64,000 nt of DNA, from positions 62,001 through 126,000 of the forward strand of contig SVBO01000003.1 of assembly GCA_015058845.1 (NCBI GenBank), written 5' to 3'. Both the position numbers and the translations under genes were made by a program. Origin of the DNA: Erysipelotrichaceae bacterium (lineage in GTDB: Bacteria > Bacillota_I > Bacilli_A > Erysipelotrichales > Erysipelotrichaceae). Below, piece after piece: positions 6,997-15,050 of this stretch (its first letter is position 1; each line of letters opens with the position of its first letter). The notes under the pieces were generated by a model that was not told where the DNA came from, ran no database searches, and worked only from the letters and a program-made list of their open reading frames with translations.

Positions 6997-8752
6997 CTTA
7001 GTAGTATTCGCATCTGTAGTTAGTGTTAGTGCTACAACTGTAGAAAACACTGAATTACATTCCAAGCAAACGTATTATAGTGTAGATTGGGATGGAGAGA
7101 ACAACAAGGTAATAGGTACGACAGATGAAGTATATATCGATGCTTATTATAGCTTTGATGTTAGTAAGATCGTAGACAGCGAGTATACGATCGATGAAAT
7201 TATGGCAGAGGTGAATGGTAGTGGAGAAGCTAGCATTGCCGCAGATAGCTTCTTTGTCTCTTGGGGAAATGCGTATAATACACTTCATGTCACAGCAGAG
7301 TCTGCTATGAGTACTAAGAATACATTAGTGATCAAGGTATCTCATGGTACGAGCTCTCGAGGTGCTCTTAGATATCTAGGAAATGGGGCTGCCTATAGTA
7401 TCCAAGGTTCTGCAGAGTTTACAAAAGATGATACAACATATACTTTATCTTTAGATGAAGCCTTCGTGATCAATGAAACTAAAGCTGTAACTCATAAGAA
7501 TGATTATACTAAGTCTATTTATGTAACAGGATATACACTTCCTAATAAAGAGATCACTAAGAATGCACCCTTTACCATTGGTGTACAAGTAGTAGATCCT
7601 AACTTCTTATATTCTACTATGAGTGGAAAGACATTCGATAAGTCATTAGCGATCCTAACTGGTGAAGCATTTGGTAGTAGTAATAAACAAGGGTATATCT
7701 CTGATGTACGTAATGATCCGATGGGATATTTGATGTATACAGTATGGTTTGAAGATATTCGCTATTTAGAAGAAGGTCCATTAGAATTCAGTGTATCGTA
7801 TATGTTCCAGTATACACAGAATGGGCAATCTTTCTATGCTGATCAAACAAAAGAAGCCTCTACCGTGATCTATGAACTAAAACAATCTAGTGATGCTTCC
7901 TTTGTGCCAAATGTCATGATCACGAATTATACGGGACAAAATGGCTTAGTAGCAGGTACTAACTTAGAATTAAAAGTAGATTTCAAGAATACGAATAAAA
8001 CCATCGATGTGCATAATATCGTAGTCACAGTAGATGGTGGCAATACATTCCAACAAACAAAAGGTGTGAATAAGTTCTATATCGACTCTATTCCATCACA
8101 AGAAACATCTACGATCACATTATATATCACATGTCCTAAGACACTTACTCCAGGTAGCTATCCGATCGATTTCGATATCGAATATCAATATATTCATGAT
8201 GGAGAAACACAATCCCAAAGTACCAATGGAAAGATCTCTATCCCAGTGATCCAAGTAGATCGATTACAAGTAAATTATGTGAAGATGAGTAATGTGTACC
8301 AAAATAGTGAAGGAGAAGTCAACTACAGTATCATTAATACAGGTATGTCTACTTTACTAAATGCTAACTTACAGATCTTAGATGAGAATGAGGAAGTACT
8401 TGGTACATTATTCTTAGGTAGATTAGAGCCTAGTAAAGAGGCTAAGGGTAGTAATATTTATATCGTATTCCCTGAGGCTGGTGAGAAAGAGTTGACGGCT
8501 CGTATTACGTATGAGGATGATAACTTTAATCAAAAGGTGTTAGAAGAGAAGTTCATGGTCAGTGTGATCCCAAATGAAATCTGGATCGATGAACCGATCT
8601 ATGAAGATCCTATTATTGTCGAACCAGCAGAATCTGATTCGAATAGTATGTTATGGATCGGTGGTCTAGTAGTGGTAGTAGTGGGTGCATTAGGGGTTGT
8701 AGTATATAAGAAAAAGAAGAATAAAGGCGTGATCGACGATGAAGATCTATGA
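6965..8752 (+). CDS. ABC-operon surface protein with Ig/CARDB-like domains and C-terminal membrane anchor
   Basis: The 595-residue protein has an N-terminal signal peptide (about residues 1-22, ending SVVSVSA), a long extracellular beta-rich region and one membrane helix near residues 565-585 (SMLWIGGLVVVVVGALGVVV) followed by KKKKNK. The stretch FKNTNKTIDVHNIVVTVDG and the later NYSIINTGMSTLLNANLQIL have the spacing of CARDB or S-layer-type Ig folds. It lies between an MacB-type ATPase and its permease and overlaps both genes. It takes the place that a MacA-type adaptor holds in other MacB operons, so I infer it is the extracytoplasmic partner of this ABC complex. No known substrate. Confidence 0.8.
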   Translation: MIHKFKVLLLSLVVFASVVSVSATTVENTELHSKQTYYSVDWDGENNKVIGTTDEVYIDAYYSFDVSKIVDSEYTIDEIMAEVNGSGEASIAADSFFVSWGNAYNTLHVTAESAMSTKNTLVIKVSHGTSSRGALRYLGNGAAYSIQGSAEFTKDDTTYTLSLDEAFVINETKAVTHKNDYTKSIYVTGYTLPNKEITKNAPFTIGVQVVDPNFLYSTMSGKTFDKSLAILTGEAFGSSNKQGYISDVRNDPMGYLMYTVWFEDIRYLEEGPLEFSVSYMFQYTQNGQSFYADQTKEASTVIYELKQSSDASFVPNVMITNYTGQNGLVAGTNLELKVDFKNTNKTIDVHNIVVTVDGGNTFQQTKGVNKFYIDSIPSQETSTITLYITCPKTLTPGSYPIDFDIEYQYIHDGETQSQSTNGKISIPVIQVDRLQVNYVKMSNVYQNSEGEVNYSIINTGMSTLLNANLQILDENEEVLGTLFLGRLEPSKEAKGSNIYIVFPEAGEKELTARITYEDDNFNQKVLEEKFMVSVIPNEIWIDEPIYEDPIIVEPAESDSNSMLWIGGLVVVVVGALGVVVYKKKKNKGVIDDEDL

Positions 8753-10124
8753 TTTAGTAAGATATTGTCTAGCTAATCTTTGGAAGAGAAAGCTTAGAAC
8801 GCTTCTAACGACACTAGGCGTGGCGATAGGGACGACTTCTATCGTGATCATGATCTCATTAGGGGTAGGGCTAGAGAAGTCTCAAATGGAATCTATGAGC
8901 GAATGGATGGATCTTACTACTATCGAGGTATATAACTATAACAATATCTCTTATGATCAATATGGCAATCCTACGGTAGAACCAGGACAATTAGTATTAG
9001 ATGATGCTTTCATGGAGAAGTTGAATCAAATGGAGCATGTAGTAGCAGCTACAGCTAAGGGAAGTATGCCACTATGGGGAACGTATCCAGCATTTCGTAT
9101 TACGAGTGGTAGATATGGGTATAACAATAATGTAGTAGTGATGGATACTAGTATGTTGAAGGCATTAGGATATGAGTTGTCAGAAGGAAGATGGCCAAAA
9201 GAGGGAGAAGAGAATGTGATCCTCTTTGGAGAAGAAGCAGCGCATTATTTCTATAACATGGAAGTAACTGACTATGCCATGGGACCAGAATATGATGAGA
9301 ATGGGAATATCAAGGATCCAAAGGTAGACCCACTATCCTCTAGGATCACTATCACCCCTCAATATAACCAAGTAGAGTATGACAATGAAACAGGAGAAGA
9401 GTATCTAAAGCCTGGAGCACCTTCAGAGTTAAGACAATTCAAAGCCAATGTAGTAGGTGTTTTGAAAGCAGATGCTAAGAATTATGAAACCTATAATTCG
9501 ATCTTTATTAGCTTTGACTTCTATCATACCCTTATGAAGGAATACAACAAGATCAATGGGATCCGTAATACAGGTACCTCTAGTTATGAGACAGCTTTCG
9601 TAAAGGTAGATGATATGAATAATGTGGCTGCTGTACAGGAGTATATTACGAATGCTGGTTTTGATACTTGGAGTGCTGAGGAATACTTAGCGCAAAGTCA
9701 AGAGACGATGAATAATATTCAAATGGTTCTAGGGGCTCTTGGTGGCGTGAGTATGTTAGTAGCAGCAATTGGTATTGCGAATACGATGGTCATGTCGATC
9801 TATGAGCGTACGCGTGAGATCGGGGTCATGAAGGTCATTGGATGTAAGTTGAATGATATTCGTATGATGTTCTTGATCGAGGCGGCGTGTATTGGTATGA
9901 TCGGTGGTGTGATCGGTATAGGGGTAAGTTATGGTCTATCTCTTGTGATCAATCATTTTCTAGGTGGAATGATGGGATATGGGAATAGTGCTATATCGTA
10001 TATTCCACTTTGGTTAGTAGCCCTTGGATTCTTATTCTCAGTAGGAGTAGGGATCATCTCTGGCTTCTATCCAGCCCAAAGAGCAGTGAAGATCAGTGCT
10101 CTAGCAGCTATTAGACAAGAATAA
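8739..10124 (+). CDS. MacB/FtsX-type ABC transporter permease
   Basis: The 461-residue permease has the expected layout. One N-terminal helix follows LWKRKLRTLLTTLGVAIGTTSIV. A large extracytoplasmic MacB_PCD-like domain (about residues 45-325) comes next, then three C-terminal helices with the FtsX core (NTMVMSIYERTREIGVMKVIG, then FYPAQRAVKISALAAIRQE). Such permeases convert ATP hydrolysis into movement of their periplasmic or extracellular parts. It overlaps the surface-protein gene by 14 bases and ends the operon at a strong terminator. Substrates could be peptides, lipoproteins or antibiotics; none can be named. Confidence 0.92.
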   Translation: MKIYDLVRYCLANLWKRKLRTLLTTLGVAIGTTSIVIMISLGVGLEKSQMESMSEWMDLTTIEVYNYNNISYDQYGNPTVEPGQLVLDDAFMEKLNQMEHVVAATAKGSMPLWGTYPAFRITSGRYGYNNNVVVMDTSMLKALGYELSEGRWPKEGEENVILFGEEAAHYFYNMEVTDYAMGPEYDENGNIKDPKVDPLSSRITITPQYNQVEYDNETGEEYLKPGAPSELRQFKANVVGVLKADAKNYETYNSIFISFDFYHTLMKEYNKINGIRNTGTSSYETAFVKVDDMNNVAAVQEYITNAGFDTWSAEEYLAQSQETMNNIQMVLGALGGVSMLVAAIGIANTMVMSIYERTREIGVMKVIGCKLNDIRMMFLIEAACIGMIGGVIGIGVSYGLSLVINHFLGGMMGYGNSAISYIPLWLVALGFLFSVGVGIISGFYPAQRAVKISALAAIRQE

Positions 10125-10127
10125 GAA

Positions 10128-10161
10128 AAAGTACTGTTTGAAGGAATTCAGACAGTACTTT
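10128..10161. terminator. Bidirectional terminator between convergent genes
   Basis: AAAGTACTGT at 10128-10137 pairs exactly with ACAGTACTTT at 10152-10161; the inner TGAA / TTCA can extend the stem. It separates the ABC operon from the convergent 5'-nucleotidase gene. Confidence 0.8.
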
Positions 10162-10167
10162 ATTTCG

Positions 10168-11073
10168 TTATTGATTACTCTTATAAGGCACTTGGGCAGA
10201 AGGAACACTTTGAGAGGCAGGTAGTAAATGCGTAGCCTGATCATCAAAGAAGATATGAGCTCCAAAGGCTTCTAAGAAATCCTTCTTCTGGATCCCACCT
10301 AAGAAGAATGCCTCATCGATACGTACATTCCAAGCTCTTAAAGTACGGATCACTCGCTCATGCGCAGGAGCACTTCTAGCCGTTACGATCGCTGTACGGA
10401 TCGGACAATGGTCTAGATCGAATTGCTGTTGGATCGAAGAGATCGTCTTTAAAAAGTTTGCGAATGGTCCAGCAGGAAGTTCTTTCATAGCATTCTTACG
10501 CTCATTCTCTACAAAGGCATCTAGTCCATGTTTCTTAAAGATCATCTCAGATTCTTCAGAGAATAACACAGCATCTCCATCAAACGCAATACGGATCTGA
10601 TCCATATCCTCTACATTATATTCCACATCGCTACTCGTATAGATCAAACCAGCTGCAATCCCAGAATCGATCGCCGCTTGCACATCATCACTATACGCAG
10701 ATAAGAATAGATCTGTACGGAAAGCATTTAAGTAATTCGATAAATGTCTACCACTCGTAAGAGCCCCTCTAGTAATATCTAACCCATAATGCTCAATAGA
10801 CTTAAATACCCTTAAAGAAGTATCGGCACTATTACGACTCATTACTACAACTTCTACTCTACCCTTAGTCTCAGGATACTCATTTAACTTCAAAAGAGCC
10901 TTTACCAGTGAGAATCCACTACCAGGCTTCAAGATCTCATCCTCATGTTGGATCTGATATTCACTATATTTCTTATAACCTTCCTTCTCAAAGATCTCGT
11001 TTTCAACACGTAGATCGAACAAAGCACGAGAAGAAATACCAATTACTAATTTTTTATCTAACGTTTTCGCCAT
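10168..11073 (-). CDS. 5'-nucleotidase, cN-I-like (PF06189 type)
   Basis: The 301-residue cytoplasmic protein matches the bacterial 5'-nucleotidase family related to eukaryotic cytosolic 5'-nucleotidase I. Visible hallmarks are LVIGISSRALFDLR at the start (the HAD-like Asp position), VEVVVMSRNSADT (motif II Ser), RIAFDGDAVLFSEESE, and AHIFFDDQATH near the end. The enzyme removes phosphate from nucleoside monophosphates in purine or pyrimidine salvage. It is transcribed away from xpt across a 105-base gap, which suits a shared purine role. Length is close to that expected. Substrate preference is not visible. Confidence 0.86.
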   Translation of the reverse strand: MAKTLDKKLVIGISSRALFDLRVENEIFEKEGYKKYSEYQIQHEDEILKPGSGFSLVKALLKLNEYPETKGRVEVVVMSRNSADTSLRVFKSIEHYGLDITRGALTSGRHLSNYLNAFRTDLFLSAYSDDVQAAIDSGIAAGLIYTSSDVEYNVEDMDQIRIAFDGDAVLFSEESEMIFKKHGLDAFVENERKNAMKELPAGPFANFLKTISSIQQQFDLDHCPIRTAIVTARSAPAHERVIRTLRAWNVRIDEAFFLGGIQKKDFLEAFGAHIFFDDQATHLLPASQSVPSAQVPYKSNQ

Positions 11074-11126
11074 AATTTCACATCCTATTTCATGAAACTA
11101 TTATACTAAAAAAGAAATGTATATGC

Positions 11127-11132
11127 TATAAT
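11127..11132 (+). promoter_or_regulatory. Extended -10 element upstream of xpt
   Basis: TGC-TATAAT with no convincing -35. The remaining leader is too short for a purine riboswitch, and none is seen. Confidence 0.5.
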
Positions 11133-11178
11133 TAGAATATCAAAAGTAAAACTTAACATAATTATAGGAGAAAAGTGT

Positions 11179-11754
11179 ATGCAATTATTAAAAGATAAGA
11201 TCCTCTCTCAAGCTGAGATCGTAAATGCCCATGTATTAAAGGTAGATAGTTTCTTGAATCATCAAGTAGATCCTAAGTTGATGCAAGCGATTGGTAAGGA
11301 GTTTGCTAGAAAGTTTAAGGATAAGGGTATTACTAAGGTAGTTACTATTGAAACAAGTGGGATTGCACCAGCTGTATTTACGGCATTAGAACTAGGTGTA
11401 GATCTAGTATTTGCTCGTAAGGGTAAGTCTATTGTCTTAAATTCAAATCTATATCAAGTGCCTGTATTCTCTTATACTAAGGAGAAAGAGTATTCTTTAG
11501 TGATCAATAAGGCATTCTTGAATAGTGATGATAAGATCTTATTCGTGGATGATTTCTTAGCAAATGGGCAAGCATTAATGGCTGTTCAAGAATTGATCGA
11601 TTATGCGGGTGCTAAGATGGTAGGCGCTGGTATCGTGATCGAGAAGTCTTTTGAGGCTGGTAGAGCTCGTGCTGAGGAAACTGGTATCGAAGTATATTCA
11701 TTAGCTCGTATCAGTAAGTTATACGCAGATACTATTGAATTTGAAGGTGAGTAG
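11179..11754 (+). CDS. xpt: Xanthine phosphoribosyltransferase
   Basis: The 191-residue protein fits Xpt in length and sequence: MQLLKDKILSQAEIV at the start, IETSGIAPAVFTAL (residues about 60-73), and the PRPP-binding loop ILFVDDFLANGQA near residue 118. It converts xanthine and PRPP to XMP in the cytoplasm. The ATG at 11179 follows TAGGAGAAA. In many Firmicutes xpt sits behind a guanine riboswitch; here the leader is only about 40 bases, so regulation must differ. Its terminator overlaps the stop codon. Confidence 0.95.
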   Translation: MQLLKDKILSQAEIVNAHVLKVDSFLNHQVDPKLMQAIGKEFARKFKDKGITKVVTIETSGIAPAVFTALELGVDLVFARKGKSIVLNSNLYQVPVFSYTKEKEYSLVINKAFLNSDDKILFVDDFLANGQALMAVQELIDYAGAKMVGAGIVIEKSFEAGRARAEETGIEVYSLARISKLYADTIEFEGE

Positions 11755-11771
11755 TTCTACTTACCTTTTTT
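11744..11771 (+). terminator. Intrinsic terminator of xpt
   Basis: AAGGTGAGTAG pairs with CTACTTACCTT (one G-T wobble) and is followed by T's. Confidence 0.75.
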
Positions 11772-11810
11772 GTAAAGTCACTATAATTATAGAAAAGAAG
11801 AGGAATATAT

Positions 11811-13127
11811 ATGAGAATAGAAATCAAGAAAATGGGGATCAATGGAGAAGGGATCGGCTATACACCTAGTAATAAACCTGTCTTTGTAGAGGGGGTATTT
11901 GTAGGTGAGGTAGCAGAGGTAGAGATCATAGAAGAGACTCAGAAATATGCACGTGCTAAGGTGATCAAAAGACTTAAGAATTGTGAAGATCGTATTAAAC
12001 GTGTTTGTAATGTAGAAAAGTGTAATGCTTGTTCTTTGATGGAATTGAAGGCTAAGAAGCAAGTGGAGTTAAAACGTCAGACTGTAGCACAAAGTTTATA
12101 TAAGTATGCTGGTATTTCTTTAGATAAGATCGAAAGGATCACGTATAATCCATCTTTATTCCATTATCGTAATCAATTAAAGATGCCTATACAAATGGTA
12201 GATGGTGTTTTATGTTGTGGTATGTATTTGCCTAATTCTAATGTGTTCGTGCCTGTAGAGGCTTGTAAAGTACATGAGAAGGTATTAGATGATCGTAGAA
12301 AAGAGATCGAGAAGATCTTGAATAAGCATGAGTGTCAAGCCTATGACAAGAAGAGTAAGAAAGGCTATCGTACATTAGTGTTACGTCATTTGGACGGTAA
12401 GTTCCAATGTACATTCGTTACTGGGAAAGATAAGATCTCTGAGGCTGTGTTAGAGGATATTATGGCATTACCTGGTATGGTGAATGTGGGACAAAGTATC
12501 AATACTGAAAGAGGTTCTGAAATCTTTGGTAGTAACATCCGTATTCTAAGAGGAGAGAAGGGGATCGAAACTAACTTATTAGATACACGTTTATTTATCT
12601 CTAATCGCTCTTTCTTCCAACTCAATACGGAACAAACTAAGCAATTATATGGCTGTGTGAGAAAGTTATTAAGTGATGAGAAGTATCACTTGATCGTAGA
12701 GGCATATAGTGGTGTAGGTGGCCTTAGTTTAGTGGTACGTGATCTAGCAAGTAAGATCATTGGGATCGAGAGTATTCCAGAGGCTGTAGAGAATGCGAAT
12801 TACAATGCTTCTTTAAATGCGGCTGACCATGTTTCTTTTGTAGTAGGAGATGCGGGAGAGAAGTTAAAGGAATTAACACAAGAGTATCATGATATCGATG
12901 CTTTAGTAGTAGACCCACCTCGTACTGGATTAAGTGATGAGTTCTTAGGGTGTGTACTGCATTCTCTTCCAAAGAAGATCGTATATGTATCTTGTAATCT
13001 TTCTACTTTAGGAAAAGACTTAGCGGTATTACAGAAGAAATATCGTGTAGAGAAAGTAATCCCATTTGATATGTTCTCTCATACTCCATTAGTAGAGAAT
13101 GTTGTGTTATTAACTAGAAAAGGGTAG
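11811..13127 (+). CDS. rlmD: RlmD/TrmA-family RNA (uracil-C5) methyltransferase
   Basis: The 438-residue protein starts with a TRAM RNA-binding domain (residues 1-57). A Cys cluster near 57-75 (NCED, CNVEKCNACS) suits the Fe-S site of RlmD/RumA enzymes. The SAM-binding motif is IVEAYSGVGGLSLVV near residue 285. The catalytic region has VDPPRTGL and VYVSCNLSTLGKDL, with the nucleophilic Cys in SCN. The enzyme makes 5-methyluridine in 23S rRNA or tRNA. A second paralogue lies at 37958-39415; B. subtilis also has two such enzymes, so the precise target uridine of this copy is uncertain. It is followed four bases later by yaaA. Confidence 0.9.
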   Translation: MRIEIKKMGINGEGIGYTPSNKPVFVEGVFVGEVAEVEIIEETQKYARAKVIKRLKNCEDRIKRVCNVEKCNACSLMELKAKKQVELKRQTVAQSLYKYAGISLDKIERITYNPSLFHYRNQLKMPIQMVDGVLCCGMYLPNSNVFVPVEACKVHEKVLDDRRKEIEKILNKHECQAYDKKSKKGYRTLVLRHLDGKFQCTFVTGKDKISEAVLEDIMALPGMVNVGQSINTERGSEIFGSNIRILRGEKGIETNLLDTRLFISNRSFFQLNTEQTKQLYGCVRKLLSDEKYHLIVEAYSGVGGLSLVVRDLASKIIGIESIPEAVENANYNASLNAADHVSFVVGDAGEKLKELTQEYHDIDALVVDPPRTGLSDEFLGCVLHSLPKKIVYVSCNLSTLGKDLAVLQKKYRVEKVIPFDMFSHTPLVENVVLLTRKG

Positions 13128-13131
13128 TTAT

Positions 13132-13893
13132 ATGAAGATCATTATCTCACCTACTAAGAAGATGAAGGATAGTGTTGAGGGGTATGATGCGATCCATACT
13201 CCTCTTCTTTTAGAAGATACGAAAAGATTATATACAGTATTGTCTAAGATGTCTGTAGAGGAATTACAGGCTTGTTTTAAGTGTAATAGAAGTATTGCTA
13301 TGTTGAACTATGATCGCTTTCAGAGAATGGATCTAGAGCATGCGTATATTCCTGCGTTATTTGCGTATGAGGGATTAGCATTTCAATATATGGCTCCTAC
13401 TGTGTTTGATTATGAAGAGTTAGCGTATGTGGAAGAACATCTAAGGATCTTATCAGGGTTCTATGGGATCTTACGTTGCAATGATGCTGTTTCTTTATAT
13501 CGTTTAGAGATGCAGGCTAAGTTAGAGGTAGAAGGCTATAGTGATCTATATGAGTTTTGGGGAGATAGGATCGCTAGGGAGTTATTTGCTGATGAGGATG
13601 TTGTGTTGAATCTAGCGAGTGAGGAGTATAGTAAGGCTGTTCTTCCATATAAGGGTGCGTGTAGAGTGATCCAGTGTTGTTTTGTAAAGAATAGCAATGG
13701 GAAACTAGTGACACGAGCTACAGAGGCTAAGATGATGCGTGGAGAGATGGTCAGGTATATGGCTGTACATAAGGTGAAGGATCTAGAAGAGATCAAGAAC
13801 TTTAGTGCTCGTGGATATCATTTTAGGGAAGAATTATCTAGTGAGGATACATGGTTCTTCGTGTTTGAGGAAGAGAATGGTAGAGAGTTGTAA
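13132..13893 (+). CDS. yaaA: Peroxide stress protein YaaA
   Basis: The 253-residue protein begins MKIIISPTKKM, the YaaA/DUF328 signature, and continues with CNRSIAMLNYDRF, ALFAYEGLAFQYM and the C-terminal NFSARGYHFREELSSEDTW, all conserved in the family. E. coli YaaA lowers free iron and protects DNA during hydrogen peroxide stress; the fold binds DNA. It starts four bases after the rlmD-like stop and is probably cotranscribed. No terminator is seen downstream before the tRNA promoter. Confidence 0.92.
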   Translation: MKIIISPTKKMKDSVEGYDAIHTPLLLEDTKRLYTVLSKMSVEELQACFKCNRSIAMLNYDRFQRMDLEHAYIPALFAYEGLAFQYMAPTVFDYEELAYVEEHLRILSGFYGILRCNDAVSLYRLEMQAKLEVEGYSDLYEFWGDRIARELFADEDVVLNLASEEYSKAVLPYKGACRVIQCCFVKNSNGKLVTRATEAKMMRGEMVRYMAVHKVKDLEEIKNFSARGYHFREELSSEDTWFFVFEEENGREL

Positions 13894-13995
13894 TGATTAT
13901 TGACTGGATATGTTGCTTATTAGTGTAAATAGGATAAAAATGGTAAAGATTTAAGTGAAAAAGAATAAATTTTGTTAAAAAATATCAAAAAAGTA

Positions 13996-14024
13996 TTGAC
14001 GGTTCGTAATTTACATGGTATATT
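13996..14024 (+). promoter_or_regulatory. Strong promoter of the tRNA cluster
   Basis: TTGACG at 13996-14001 and TATATT at 14019-14024, 17-base spacer, 20 bases before the first tRNA. The approximately 100 bases before it (13894-13995) are AT-rich and show nothing recognisable. Confidence 0.8.
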
Positions 14025-14043
14025 TATAGAGCATTAAGCGAAT

Positions 14044-14119
14044 GGAGGTTTAGCTCAGTTGGGAGAGCATCTGCCTTACAAGCAGAGGGTCAGCGGTTCG
14101 AGCCCGTTAACCTCCACCA
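14044..14119 (+). tRNA. tRNA-Val (anticodon TAC)
   Basis: Cloverleaf: acceptor GGAGGTT / AACCTCC, anticodon stem TCTGC / GCAGA with loop CTTACAA, T-loop GGTTCGAGCCC (weak stem), encoded ACCA end. First of six tRNAs. Confidence 0.95.
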
Positions 14120-14122
14120 TTT

Positions 14123-14198
<76 letters not shown>

Positions 14199-14205
14199 TT
14201 AATCT

Positions 14206-14290
14206 GGAGGGGTAGCGAAGTGGCTAAACGCGACTGACTGTAACTCAGTTCCCTATGGGTTCGGCAGTTCGAATCTGCCCCCCTCCACCA
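14206..14290 (+). tRNA. tRNA-Tyr (anticodon GTA)
   Basis: A class II tRNA of 85 bases: acceptor GGAGGGG / CCCCTCC, anticodon loop CTGTAAC on stem ACTGA / TCAGT, a long variable arm (CCCTATGGG region), encoded CCA. Confidence 0.95.
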
Positions 14291-14297
14291 CTCATAT

Positions 14298-14371
14298 GCG
14301 GATGTAGTTCAATGGTAGAACTTCAGCCTTCCAAGCTGACTACGTGGGTTCGATTCCCATCATCCGCTCCA
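14298..14371 (+). tRNA. tRNA-Gly (anticodon TCC)
   Basis: Acceptor GCGGATG / CATCCGC, anticodon stem TCAGC / GCTGA with loop CTTCCAA, T-arm GGGTTCGATTCCC, encoded CCA. Confidence 0.95.
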
Positions 14372-14384
14372 TTTTATTTGGTAT

Positions 14385-14460
14385 TGGGGCATAGCCAAGC
14401 GGTAAGGCATCAGACTTTGACTCTGACATTTCCCTGGTTCGAACCCAGGTGCCCCAGCCA
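14385..14460 (+). tRNA. tRNA-Gln (anticodon TTG)
   Basis: Acceptor TGGGGCA / TGCCCCA starting with T, as usual for tRNA-Gln; anticodon loop CTTTGAC on stem TCAGA / TCTGA; encoded CCA. The CTG isoacceptor is at 59471-59545. Confidence 0.95.
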
Positions 14461-14472
14461 TTTTTTTATTCT

Positions 14473-14548
14473 GATCCCTTAGCTCAGATGGTAGAGCATT
14501 TGACTTTTAATCAAAGGGTCGGGAGTTCGAATCTCCCAGGGATCACCA
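14473..14548 (+). tRNA. tRNA-Lys (anticodon TTT)
   Basis: Acceptor GATCCCT / AGGGATC, anticodon loop CTTTTAA on stem TTTGA / TCAAA, T-arm GGGAGTTCGAATCTCCC, encoded CCA. Last gene of the cluster. Confidence 0.95.
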
Positions 14549-14560
14549 TTCTATAGAAAC

Positions 14561-14587
14561 AAAAGCACTGATTTCAGTGCTTTTTTA
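14561..14587 (+). terminator. Terminator of the tRNA cluster
   Basis: AAAAGCACTG-ATTT-CAGTGCTTTTTT, perfect stem with a T-run, 12 bases after tRNA-Lys. Confidence 0.9.
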
Positions 14588-14691
14588 TTATCTTTTACTT
14601 CTCATTATGAGAACTTATGTACTAAATATAGTAAATTATGTGATTTCAACAATTCTTTAATCTTTGTGATATAATACTATCCGAAAGGGTG

Positions 14692-14976
14692 ATGAACTAC
14701 ATGTATATTCTATTTTATATTTTGCTCTTTTCCATTGTTATAAGAATCATATCTGCGCTACTATTTGCTAGTCCATTATTTGGAATATTGATCATAGGAG
14801 CGATCTTATACACCTTATATCGTAATAAGAAACAAATGCAAGCATATGTAAATAATCAACAACGTACACAAGCATATACTAATTATCGTACTTATCAACA
14901 GCAAAGTAATACAACTACTTCGAATTCTAAGAATGATGTATTTGAAGCAGAATATACTGAAACAGAAGTGCGTTAG
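14692..14976 (+). CDS. Small membrane protein of unknown function
   Basis: About 94 residues with two closely spaced hydrophobic segments (about 3-25 and 27-41), then a hydrophilic tail rich in Gln, Thr and Asn (YVNNQQRTQAYTNYRTYQQQ) and an acidic end. The tail would be cytoplasmic if the helices form a hairpin. I do not recognise the family. A -10-like TATAAT lies at 14670-14675. Start is uncertain: GTG 14689, ATG 14692 and ATG 14701 are all in frame behind GAAAGGG. A terminator follows at once, so the gene stands alone. Confidence 0.65.
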   Translation: MNYMYILFYILLFSIVIRIISALLFASPLFGILIIGAILYTLYRNKKQMQAYVNNQQRTQAYTNYRTYQQQSNTTTSNSKNDVFEAEYTETEVR

Positions 14977-15002
14977 GCAGAAATCTTAATTTCTGCTTTT
15001 TT
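14977..15002 (+). terminator. Intrinsic terminator after the small membrane protein
   Basis: GCAGAAAT-CTTA-ATTTCTGC followed by TTTTTT. Confidence 0.85.
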
Positions 15003-15050
15003 AATCTTCATTTCAAGTGTATACTTGTAGTATAGAACAGGAGGGATATT

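Noticed and set aside
11100-11178. Guanine riboswitch before xpt
   Set aside because: The leader after the -10 is about 40 bases and lacks the aptamer loops.
14255-14482. A 75-codon open frame across the tRNA cluster
   Set aside because: It lies over tRNA-Tyr, tRNA-Gly and tRNA-Gln, whose cloverleaves are complete.
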